A stretch of 31,066 nucleotides of DNA from JBEIHI01 sp964655245 (lineage in GTDB: Bacteria > Bdellovibrionota > UBA2394). The stretch spans positions 1 to 31,066 of the forward strand of contig CAZZLQ010000027.1 in assembly GCA_964655245.1 (NCBI GenBank). Direction: 5' to 3'. A program made the translations under genes and the position numbers. The notes beneath the pieces were generated by a model, which was not told the DNA's origin, made no database searches, and saw only the letters and a program-made list of their open reading frames with translations. Positions 7,089 to 14,692 of this stretch are shown in pieces (position 1 is the stretch's first letter; each line of letters opens with the position of its first letter).

Positions 7089-8276
7089 ATGACCGGTTTT
7101 CTCGCTCTTTTTTGCTCTCTTGCGTTGTCCTCTCAGCTGCCCGCACCCGTGAGCCCAGCTCCTGCACCCCTAGCACCCTCCCCAGGCTCAGGCCTGGCCC
7201 CTCTTCAGCCCCCGACAGCCTCTCCTGCAGGAAAGGAGCTTCGACTCGAGCCCAATCAAAACTCGACAAGCCTTCGGCAAGTTCGCACCGACGATCAGGT
7301 GACCTACCTCCGATCCCAAGGCGCCTGGTATGAAATTGAGGTCAAAACAGTCGAGGGTCTGATCTTTCGAGGATGGATTGAAAGTGAACTGGCGGAGGCA
7401 CGCCGACTGCCGACCCCTGCTCCTATCGCCGCTCGACGGGAGCAGCCTAAGCCGATGACCTCTCAACGCTTCGTCATGTTTTGGGACAAACGAGCCTCCC
7501 AGCGAGGGAGCCTGAAATTGTCAGTAGGTCCTCAGCAAAGCATCTATAGCCTTAGCGGCCTTGTTGCCAGCGGCGGTCGAGAGAACATCTCGCCTGGCTA
7601 CAACTTTCTCGGAGGACACTTTGGACTGGAGGGGGAATTCATTCCACTCAGTACAGACTTGGGTCGAGGATTCACTCTCAGTCCCATTCTTCGCGGCTCC
7701 TACGCTTACGGCCTTCACCGCGTCGCCTTCGGAAACCCCTTCGCGGATGTCCCAGAAGTCTCCGGTCAGGCCTACAGCATCGACACGAACACTTACCAAA
7801 TCGAGTTAACAGCTCGAGTGACACGACAGATCACTCCTGGAATTGAGATGGGCCTAAGCCTGGGTGCTGGATTTATCTACCATGAAGTTGCACCTGATCT
7901 TGACCCCATACCGGGAAGCGATGAACTGATCTTCGTTGAGCAGAGCACCTCTGGAATGCTGCTCCCTCTAGAGCTCTCAGCTCAGTTCCACTCAGAGTAC
8001 AGCTTTGCTCTGACCGCTAAGCCTGTTCTTTTTTCTGACTTTCTTGAGACACCTGAAGTGACACCCAATCCGAAGCTCTCAACGATTCCTTGGATCTTTC
8101 AAGCGAGGGCCGGATGGCAATGGACTCCACGCTTTGCTTTGGAGCTCGCGGTGGAATGGTTGGACCTCAAAGCGTCAGGGGATGGCAGTGCCACACGACT
8201 TGGAGAAAATTTTGACGATGGTCAAATCAGCACGAGCCTTCGAAAGACCAATCTCGGTATTCGATGGAAATTTTAA
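7089..8276 (+). CDS. Predicted outer-membrane beta-barrel protein with N-terminal SH3-like domain
   Basis: A 395-residue envelope protein of no family I can name. Residues 1-15 are a hydrophobic signal sequence, followed by a Pro/Ala-rich linker (about 16-47). Residues 48-103 look like a bacterial SH3 domain (KELRLEPNQNSTSLRQV, then GAWYEIEV and FRGWIESEL). From about 125 to the end are alternating strands typical of a barrel (GGHFGLEGEFIPL, ELTARVTRQITPGIEMGLSLGAGF, IFQARAGWQWTPRFALELAVEW), and the chain ends in IRWKF, the terminal aromatic residue that Bam-dependent barrels carry. SH3 domains often bind peptidoglycan, so a wall-to-outer-membrane link is possible. It is divergent from tdk and convergent with the next gene. 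The start has only a weak ribosome site. Confidence 0.75.
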   Translation: MTGFLALFCSLALSSQLPAPVSPAPAPLAPSPGSGLAPLQPPTASPAGKELRLEPNQNSTSLRQVRTDDQVTYLRSQGAWYEIEVKTVEGLIFRGWIESELAEARRLPTPAPIAARREQPKPMTSQRFVMFWDKRASQRGSLKLSVGPQQSIYSLSGLVASGGRENISPGYNFLGGHFGLEGEFIPLSTDLGRGFTLSPILRGSYAYGLHRVAFGNPFADVPEVSGQAYSIDTNTYQIELTARVTRQITPGIEMGLSLGAGFIYHEVAPDLDPIPGSDELIFVEQSTSGMLLPLELSAQFHSEYSFALTAKPVLFSDFLETPEVTPNPKLSTIPWIFQARAGWQWTPRFALELAVEWLDLKASGDGSATRLGENFDDGQISTSLRKTNLGIRWKF

Positions 8277-8285
8277 CAATCTCAG

Positions 8286-10166
8286 CTATTTTTTGAGGCC
8301 GACAATGCGAGCTCGGCAATCCCACACAAGCTGCTGATAGGTACTCACCGGCTTAATCAAGTGCGCTAATCGTTGGCTTTGCAATCCAAATCGATGCCAC
8401 TGCCTTCGCAGAGCCGTCTGAATTTGGTGACTCACCGATTTGTTCTGAGCTTGCTCGTGAGCGATGAGAGACTTAATCCGCTCATACTGAGCACTCTCAA
8501 TACTCTCCTCGAGATCTCCCTCCGAATAAGCTTCTTCGAGAGCCCAAATCATGGCGTAATCATTCCAATCTTTCTCCGACGGCTTGAGACTTACAAAAAT
8601 CGGCATCAACTCCTTCATCAGATCTCGCTGAATCTTCTTGCAATCCTTCACGGTAAACAAATTCGTATTATCCATCACACTGGGATTCAACCGCCACAGC
8701 CCCGCCACCAAATCTGCAGCGCTCTCGGCTCGATCAAAGGTGAGATAAACCGATACCTTCATGAGCCGCTCGAGAATGCCACGGATTGTTTTCATCTGAG
8801 CTTTTTGATTTTTCAGTTGTGGAAACTTGCGTAACAAATCATTGAGAGCATGAGGCACCATCAAAAGCTCGTCAGAATCGTAGTGCACTCGATCTTTCAG
8901 TAGATCCTGGGAGCGCTCAATCCACAGCCTCAACAAATACTCACTGTAAATCTGAGTTTCCTCAGCAGACAAAGGCTCTGCATCGGGAGCATCATCGATC
9001 GCTTGAAGGGCGGGAACAATCTGAGCGAGCAAATCCAGCCCACCTCGAACCGTGGGAATCTGGGCGCGCACTAAGATTCCCTCAGAAGCAGAGTGCTTAA
9101 GACGTTCATAAACTTTCACTGAGAACTGATTAAAATCATCCGTAAGCCGCTCAGCAATCTCCATATTGGATTCCAACAGCAAGAGCTCCAACTGCCGCCC
9201 CCAGAACTTCTGAGCGTCAGGAATTCTATCCTCTGGGAAAACTCTCAACTTCGCCTCGTTGATATCGGCCGAACTCAATTCAGTTTCCGAATTTTGCAAG
9301 GCGCGAATCACGTGACTGAGAACAGCTCTTCGGTGCTGGGTCGAAACCAGCTGCTCCGCCTGATGAGGCACGAATGAAAGCTCCGCCAAATCAAAGATCT
9401 CTTGGACAACTGCTTCTCGCTGCGAATCATCTGAATCATGAGATCTTTCGGGGGAGTAATCGACTCGATCCATCCTGTCCCCGAAATGCTTAATAATCGC
9501 CTGTCGCACCTTCTCAGCAAAGGCTGTATGAACACCCGCTCTGGCAATGAAGTGACGCTCTACAGACAATGAGGAGCGCCCCTTGAACACAGGTGACAAC
9601 TTCTCCGCCGCGGACAAACCCTTCAAATAAAGACTCACAAAAACATCCTCAGCTCCCGGAACGAGGGCCAAAAGAGAACTCATTGCTGTGAGATTCTGAA
9701 TGAGAGCTTCAAGATCGTGCTCTGATTTGATTTGAAATCGAGAATCTTCGTAAATCTCCTTCATCAGAGACCAGAAAAACTCATCGACCGCAAAACCATT
9801 AAGATTCGCTGAGTCCGAATGAGCGAGCTCAATACTCTCTTTCAGGACGGGAGTTTTTTCTGTCAGATTCTTGATCACTGACGCCAACACAATGCCTGCC
9901 TGAATCAGACCCGATCTGTTGGCAGCAAAACCCTTCGCCGACCCGATGTCATCCGAACTGCTTTGAAGCTGTTGAACAGTCACCGACAATAACGGCCTGA
10001 TTTGCCGATCATAAAGCCCCCCATGAACTGCAAGAGCCCATTGCCCCGCCTTTGTCAGCTTGACCGCTAATTCACGCTCAACGCCATCGGAGGCCTCTAA
10101 ACTTGCTATAAAGGGCACAAAACTGGTCAGAGCGAGAACAAAACAATAAGAAAGGCGCGATTTCAT
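8286..10166 (-). CDS. Hypothetical large secreted helical protein
   Basis: I do not recognise this 626-residue protein. The ATG at 10166 is chosen because AGGGA lies just upstream and because the protein then begins with a clear signal peptide (MKSRLSYCFVLALTSFVPF, cleavage probably after IAS or SLEA). The frame is open for 29 more codons upstream, but that extension has no signal and no ribosome site. The mature part is almost entirely helix-like, rich in L, E, S and R, with few aromatic and almost no cysteine residues. It carries no metal or nucleotide motif and no transmembrane segment after the signal. It is divergent from the DUF1501 operon across a 225-base gap. A periplasmic or secreted location is the only firm inference. 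Confidence 0.72.
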   Translation of the reverse strand: MKSRLSYCFVLALTSFVPFIASLEASDGVERELAVKLTKAGQWALAVHGGLYDRQIRPLLSVTVQQLQSSSDDIGSAKGFAANRSGLIQAGIVLASVIKNLTEKTPVLKESIELAHSDSANLNGFAVDEFFWSLMKEIYEDSRFQIKSEHDLEALIQNLTAMSSLLALVPGAEDVFVSLYLKGLSAAEKLSPVFKGRSSLSVERHFIARAGVHTAFAEKVRQAIIKHFGDRMDRVDYSPERSHDSDDSQREAVVQEIFDLAELSFVPHQAEQLVSTQHRRAVLSHVIRALQNSETELSSADINEAKLRVFPEDRIPDAQKFWGRQLELLLLESNMEIAERLTDDFNQFSVKVYERLKHSASEGILVRAQIPTVRGGLDLLAQIVPALQAIDDAPDAEPLSAEETQIYSEYLLRLWIERSQDLLKDRVHYDSDELLMVPHALNDLLRKFPQLKNQKAQMKTIRGILERLMKVSVYLTFDRAESAADLVAGLWRLNPSVMDNTNLFTVKDCKKIQRDLMKELMPIFVSLKPSEKDWNDYAMIWALEEAYSEGDLEESIESAQYERIKSLIAHEQAQNKSVSHQIQTALRRQWHRFGLQSQRLAHLIKPVSTYQQLVWDCRARIVGLKK

Positions 10167-10391
10167 AGATTCCCTAGGGACCCCTCTTATGCCACGAATC
10201 GCCCCCCCTGAGAAGCTTCCGAGGGTCTGAAATTCTCCCATTTTTGTCCCCATAAAGGGGCAGCTTTGGCAGAATTGCCCGGGGCATTTCTGTCATGCCG
10301 AAGAAACACAAAAATTAACCGGGATTCCGAGATCTTAGGGGAGAAGGCCCGGCCCCCTATTTGGCATCACGATTGCTTAAACAGAGCCTGC

Positions 10392-11711
10392 GTGTGTGGT
10401 GATAGGAACAACCTATGGAGCCTCTCCTGTCGAGTCGTGCTGGCCCTTGTCTCGGCAGCCTCACTTTGTAGCTGCGCTCAGATTGTCGATTCGATTCCCG
10501 CGTTTTCATCTAAAACCAGCGAAGATCCTATTGAAACCGAGCCCACCATCACAGCCGCCGAGTATGTTCAAGGGCTGAGAAAAGCGAAAACTCTTCTCCT
10601 TGATTATCCTGTATTAACGGCCGATGAGCTCCAAGTCGATTCTGCGAGCGACTACCGATCGACCCTGCAAACGTATCTCGACGATCCTCGCTCAACCAAA
10701 CGAATCATTCAGTTTTATCAGCAGCTGCTCCAACTTGAAGGCTCCAAGACAGTCACCAACTTTGAAAACGCATCCTTCAACATCGTGATTGATGACGACG
10801 AGCCGGCAAGTCTGGTCGGTTATCTCTATCAAAACGAGATCGACTTTAGAGAAGTACTTACGGCCAATTACTGCGTGAACAAGTTTGAAAACGGTCTGAC
10901 TTTGAAAGCTGATTGCCTTTCACGTGGTCGACGAGTTCTCAATTCAGACAATCTGATCAATCCCGCGTTCTACGGAACGACTTCTGTTCCAATGGCACTG
11001 CGAGCTGGAGCAATCAGCACGCAAGCTTTTTTGGCCCGGTTTGCCGGAGCACTGAACTTTCGAAGACCCGCGGCCGCTCGAGAATATTTCCTCTGCAAAA
11101 ACTATCCTGATGCCGAAGAAAACGAGGGCTGGACCGAGGGAAATGGAAAGCTACACCCCTTCTACTTTACTCCCGACGGGGGCGACCAAGACTGTCAAAG
11201 CTGCCACCAAACTTTAAACAAAGTGCGGGGATTTTTTACAGGCTTCGGACCGCTGGGTGAAATTCAAATGGGCCAGACCGTTGCTCGACTCGACACGGGA
11301 CAAGACTCTCCTGTCACCCCCAGAACCATCAACAGCGTTGAGGCGGTAACGTTGAGCCTGCCTGATTATCAAAACCTGTATGGGAAGAGTCCCACGGTTG
11401 CATTTGAGGAAGTTCTCACTTCTTATCACGGACAAGAGATCAGTACCTTTGACATCAATCCCGCCCTGGCGACCAACCCACTCTATCCCAAACTTTCGGA
11501 GTACGGTCGAATTCTCTCCGAAAGTCCAGCATTTGCTGAATGCACGGCCCAACGATTTTACAACCTTGCGCTTGGAATCAACCAGAACATCAACAACCGA
11601 CTCCCAGAGCGAATTCGACAGCATCTCATCAATCAACTCGAGAACAACAACTACAACTTAAAAGTCCTACTGACTGAGATTCTCAGCAGCACGGATTTTT
11701 TGGATCAATGA
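10392..11711 (+). CDS. Predicted lipoprotein with a c-type heme motif (CxxCH), first gene of the DUF1501 operon
   Basis: From GTG 10392 the product is 439 residues. The N terminus has a signal ending in a lipobox-like SLCSC-AQ, so lipid attachment to Cys is likely. C268-Q-S-C271-H272 is a single heme-c attachment motif preceded by TPDGGDQD. The region around FARFAGALNFRRPAAAREYF and the C-terminal LPERIRQHLINQLENNNYNLKVLLTEILSSTDF recall the DUF1592/DUF1585 cytochrome-like proteins found beside DUF1501 or DUF1552 partners. This relation is from memory of motif style, without a search. The frame is open upstream to TTG 10266, but that leader codes for nothing signal-like, so the start is uncertain by up to 42 codons. 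Its stop overlaps an in-frame ATG of the next gene. Confidence 0.75.
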   Translation: MCGDRNNLWSLSCRVVLALVSAASLCSCAQIVDSIPAFSSKTSEDPIETEPTITAAEYVQGLRKAKTLLLDYPVLTADELQVDSASDYRSTLQTYLDDPRSTKRIIQFYQQLLQLEGSKTVTNFENASFNIVIDDDEPASLVGYLYQNEIDFREVLTANYCVNKFENGLTLKADCLSRGRRVLNSDNLINPAFYGTTSVPMALRAGAISTQAFLARFAGALNFRRPAAAREYFLCKNYPDAEENEGWTEGNGKLHPFYFTPDGGDQDCQSCHQTLNKVRGFFTGFGPLGEIQMGQTVARLDTGQDSPVTPRTINSVEAVTLSLPDYQNLYGKSPTVAFEEVLTSYHGQEISTFDINPALATNPLYPKLSEYGRILSESPAFAECTAQRFYNLALGINQNINNRLPERIRQHLINQLENNNYNLKVLLTEILSSTDFLDQ

Positions 11712-11719
11712 GGAAACTT

Positions 11720-12301
11720 ATGAAGTCACTTCTCATACTCACGACACTTTCCATCGGACTTTCCATGACAGCCTGTCTACCAGCCCCAGAGGCAGCATCT
11801 CAGTCTTCGGGGGACTCCTCGACTGAAACCCGCACTCGAGATCCGGTCGCTGTTGATTGTCGAGTTTTGGGCTACACCTCGCTTCGATCACTTCTCTACG
11901 AAGCTTTGGAGATTCCTAGTAACGCTGTTCTTTTTAACGGCGTCACCATCGAGCAACATTTGACAGCATCCAAAACGGCCCTTGGAGGCGAGGGCATTGC
12001 AGAAGTACGCGACTGCTCCATGACCTACGTCAAAGCAGTCTCTCAGTTGGCGATCTATGCTTGCCACTGGATCGCAGAGAACAACCTCACTGCCCTCTTC
12101 CCTCAAAGCTCTTCGGATGTTTCCTCAGCCTATCAAAGACTCACAGGAATGAATCCAGATGGATCGGAGATTGCTGCTCTGCAGGAACTCGCAGTATCAA
12201 TTATTAGCTTCGACACCCAGGCGTTTGAATCTTTGCAATCAAAACGAGCAACTGCCGTTTGTACGGCTATACTAACATCCATGGCCACTCAAACGATTTA
12301 G
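11720..12301 (+). CDS. Hypothetical small lipoprotein
   Basis: The second gene of the operon encodes 193 residues. The signal MKSLLILTTLSIGLSMTAC ends in a good lipobox (MTA-C), followed by a Ser/Thr/Glu linker. The body has four cysteines (DCRVLGY, RDCSMTY, YACHW, TAVCTA) that could pair in the periplasm. It is otherwise helix-like, with no motif I know. Start choice: ATG 11708 overlaps the previous stop (ATGA), but ATG 11720 sits 4-5 bases after GAGGAA and gives the cleaner signal peptide, so I prefer it. The sequence is too plain to assign. A role as partner of the DUF1501 or CxxCH proteins is inferred from position only. Confidence 0.75.
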   Translation: MKSLLILTTLSIGLSMTACLPAPEAASQSSGDSSTETRTRDPVAVDCRVLGYTSLRSLLYEALEIPSNAVLFNGVTIEQHLTASKTALGGEGIAEVRDCSMTYVKAVSQLAIYACHWIAENNLTALFPQSSSDVSSAYQRLTGMNPDGSEIAALQELAVSIISFDTQAFESLQSKRATAVCTAILTSMATQTI

Positions 12302-12316
12302 GGGAAGGAACTCATC

Positions 12317-13849
12317 ATGAAAAAATCACCTCAGAAATTTGATCGACGAAACTTTCTCGCACGCTCTTCCCTTTGGTTTGCAGCTCTGGGCGTTGCTCCA
12401 AGTATCAGAGCTGAGCTCATCGAGAAGCTTGCAAAGAAATCAGGCCTCGGCAGTGGCGAACTCTTAGCGAGTGAAGTCAATGGCGGACAAGCGCAGTTCT
12501 GTGTTGAATTTGTCATGCGAGCTGGCTTCCCGATTGGTTCCTTGGTTTGTCCTCCCGTAGACCTCAATCCCGGTAGAGTTGCCGCTTGCTCCGTTGCCGA
12601 TACGGCTCAGGGTCGACTCACACGACGAGCAGCCATTCATCTGCCCTCCGAAGTCCTCGAACTTGAAAGCGGAGGTCCAGCACCTCTCTATCTATCCCCC
12701 TATGCCTCAAGCTTAGCGCCTCTTGTCCAAAACGGAACCCTGAGCATTTCAGGCACCCAAGCCGTCATGAACAACGGGGGCCACAGCTCAAACTTCGCAA
12801 CCCGAAATGTCGTCGGAAACTCAGGACTGCAACTCGTCACAACGGGCGCACCCTGCCCTGCGATTCACTTTGCTCATGTCATGCCGAAGGCCACCATGCT
12901 TTCTGGGGTCGAATGGAAAATGAGCGATGGGGAAACATACAACAACGCCCCCTCAGGGTACTCACCTCTGATTCGGATTGGAGGAGGCACTGAACAAACC
13001 TCAGTTCAAGGAGTACCCCTCTCAACCCAGGCCTCTAATTTTCTAAACCTGTTTTCGCCCGCGCAAATTCCCTTCTCAGCTTCCGAAGTTAGCTTGATTG
13101 CTAATGCTTCTGAAAAGCTCAATCGAAACTTCATCACTTATCGAGCGATCAATAACGCTGACCAATACGTGGCTGCCTTCAAGCAAGGAACGAATCTTCT
13201 CACCACGGATTACCGAAATGCTCTGATCCCATCAATGCAGACATACACCGACTGGCAGATGTCAGAGGCGCGATTTGGGGTTCGCCTAGCGGAGGCCCTG
13301 TATCTTTTGACGACGGCCTTCTCCCTTGGCTTGATTCGAACGGCTACTATCACAATCGACACAGGTGATTGGCATGGACGTCTGAACAACGTTGATCTCT
13401 CAAACTCAAGTGCTAATCGCGCGGCTAACAGCCACGCAACAACTGTGCGGCACATCTCCAATGCCTTGGCTCGTGCGTATTCGCTGGCGAAGACGCTGCC
13501 CAATCCATTGGTCGCTGGCAAATCCGTAGCGGACGGTCTCGTCACTGTCATGACTTCTGAGTTTACGCGTGGCTGGACCCAACAAGATTGCAATGATCAC
13601 AATGATGGCGGAACCAACGGATTCGTCATCATAGGCCCCACCGTGAAAAACACTTCCGCCTCCAATTGGGATTACATCTCAGGACAAACGGTTAGCATTG
13701 ATCGCGTAACGGGCGTGCTCGATGTGGACGCGCCCAGATTCTCTACGGGATCAGCATACTCCACCATCTGCCGATCACTTGGAATACCAGGACCAGAAAT
13801 TTCACGATTCACCAGTGAAGCTCCAATCCTTGCTCTGTTGAGGTCATAA
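12317..13849 (+). CDS. DUF1501 family protein with Tat signal
   Basis: The third gene of the operon encodes 510 residues and has AAGGA eight bases upstream of its ATG. The N terminus carries a twin-arginine signal (FDRRNFLARSSLWFAALGVAP), which marks export of a folded protein. DUF1501 proteins belong to the alkaline phosphatase/sulfatase-like fold. Matching features are DTGDWHGR (family DTGGWDTH), the following NAxxHxxxVRHISNALARAYSLA stretch, VTVMTSEFTRGW (family VVxxSEFGR), and DHNDGGTNGFVIIGPTVK (family DHGxxxxxFVxGxxVxG). Several of the usual Gly and His positions differ, so metal binding and any hydrolase activity are uncertain. The family has no settled biochemical role and is often encoded beside a heme-motif or DUF1800 partner, as here. 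Confidence 0.85.
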   Translation: MKKSPQKFDRRNFLARSSLWFAALGVAPSIRAELIEKLAKKSGLGSGELLASEVNGGQAQFCVEFVMRAGFPIGSLVCPPVDLNPGRVAACSVADTAQGRLTRRAAIHLPSEVLELESGGPAPLYLSPYASSLAPLVQNGTLSISGTQAVMNNGGHSSNFATRNVVGNSGLQLVTTGAPCPAIHFAHVMPKATMLSGVEWKMSDGETYNNAPSGYSPLIRIGGGTEQTSVQGVPLSTQASNFLNLFSPAQIPFSASEVSLIANASEKLNRNFITYRAINNADQYVAAFKQGTNLLTTDYRNALIPSMQTYTDWQMSEARFGVRLAEALYLLTTAFSLGLIRTATITIDTGDWHGRLNNVDLSNSSANRAANSHATTVRHISNALARAYSLAKTLPNPLVAGKSVADGLVTVMTSEFTRGWTQQDCNDHNDGGTNGFVIIGPTVKNTSASNWDYISGQTVSIDRVTGVLDVDAPRFSTGSAYSTICRSLGIPGPEISRFTSEAPILALLRS

Positions 13850-13851
13850 CC

Positions 13852-14667
13852 ATGAGGATCGTTTATTACACCAATCTGCTCGCGTTAATGGTTCTTGGAG
13901 CTCCTCAAGCGGCCTTCGCGTTCAACAGTCAAAACGGAATTCTAGAGCAAACAAGTTGTAATGGTTGTCACGGAGTCACAAGTCCCAATCGACCCGCAGC
14001 ACAGGCCTTTGCCGTTATTGATCCCGTCACCAATGCTGCGGTTACCACGTACACTCCTGGAAAAGTCTATCGCCTTGAGATCAAATTCACGAACCCGGCT
14101 GGAGCCGGGCCCTGGAAAAACGCTTACCGACTCATGATCGCGGACACATCCTCAGGAACCAACCTTCGCGCTGGCAGTATCATCAACTCAGGCACGATTG
14201 GCCTCGTCACAGATGAAGGACCCACGATTCCTCAGCGAAATGCTCGAATCATCACCTCGTCCAATCGCCAAGCGGTTGATAATCTAAGCCTCGAGTGGCA
14301 GGCCCCCAACGATGGCCGAGTTCGATTCCGGCTCTACAGGATGGAGTCGAACAACAACGGAGCAGCGGGGGGAGATCGAGTTTCACAGTCCGAGGAAAGC
14401 TTCACATTGCTCTCCGATGTTTCAAATCCACCTGATAACGGCGAGGATCCTATTGATGAATCTTCAGATCCAATCGTCGATGAGACCACGGATTTGGGCG
14501 GATCTTATCAATTCGGCGATAATCTTCAGGCTGCATGTGGAAGTCTTCGAAGTCATGCGCAACCTCATAACTGGATCTTCGTGTTGGGATTTATCGTTTT
14601 GATCCTTCTGCTGCATGGTATCAAACGATCATCGCTTGATTTTCCAAAATCCGGCTCGAAACACTGA
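13852..14667 (+). CDS. Membrane-anchored CxxCH protein with Reeler-like domain
   Basis: The fourth gene of the operon starts two bases after the DUF1501 stop. The 271-residue product has a signal peptide (cleavage near AFA-FN at about 23), then a single heme-type motif C36-N-G-C39-H40 in EQTSCNGCHG. An immunoglobulin-like Reeler/choice-of-anchor domain follows (about 50-185, YTPGKVYRLEIKFTNPAGAG, LEWQAPNDGRVRFRLYR). After it come a low-complexity acidic linker (DNGEDPIDESSDPIVDETTD) and one C-terminal membrane segment (about 241-257, IFVLGFIVLILLLHGI) with a short basic tail. This layout, a surface or periplasmic domain tethered by a C-terminal helix, suggests an envelope protein. Whether heme is truly attached is not shown by the sequence. 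Confidence 0.78.
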   Translation: MRIVYYTNLLALMVLGAPQAAFAFNSQNGILEQTSCNGCHGVTSPNRPAAQAFAVIDPVTNAAVTTYTPGKVYRLEIKFTNPAGAGPWKNAYRLMIADTSSGTNLRAGSIINSGTIGLVTDEGPTIPQRNARIITSSNRQAVDNLSLEWQAPNDGRVRFRLYRMESNNNGAAGGDRVSQSEESFTLLSDVSNPPDNGEDPIDESSDPIVDETTDLGGSYQFGDNLQAACGSLRSHAQPHNWIFVLGFIVLILLLHGIKRSSLDFPKSGSKH

Positions 14668-14692
14668 TCCGAGAGCGTTAGAATAAGATGAA

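Noticed and set aside
10266..10280. TTGGCAGAATTGCC as a sigma-54 promoter
   Set aside because: The GG and GC elements are closer together than the fixed spacing of sigma-54 promoters. The sequence is also a short palindrome with no other support.
10266..10391. First 42 codons of the open frame before the CxxCH lipoprotein
   Set aside because: The TTG start has no ribosome site and the peptide would place the signal sequence internally; treated as 5' leader.
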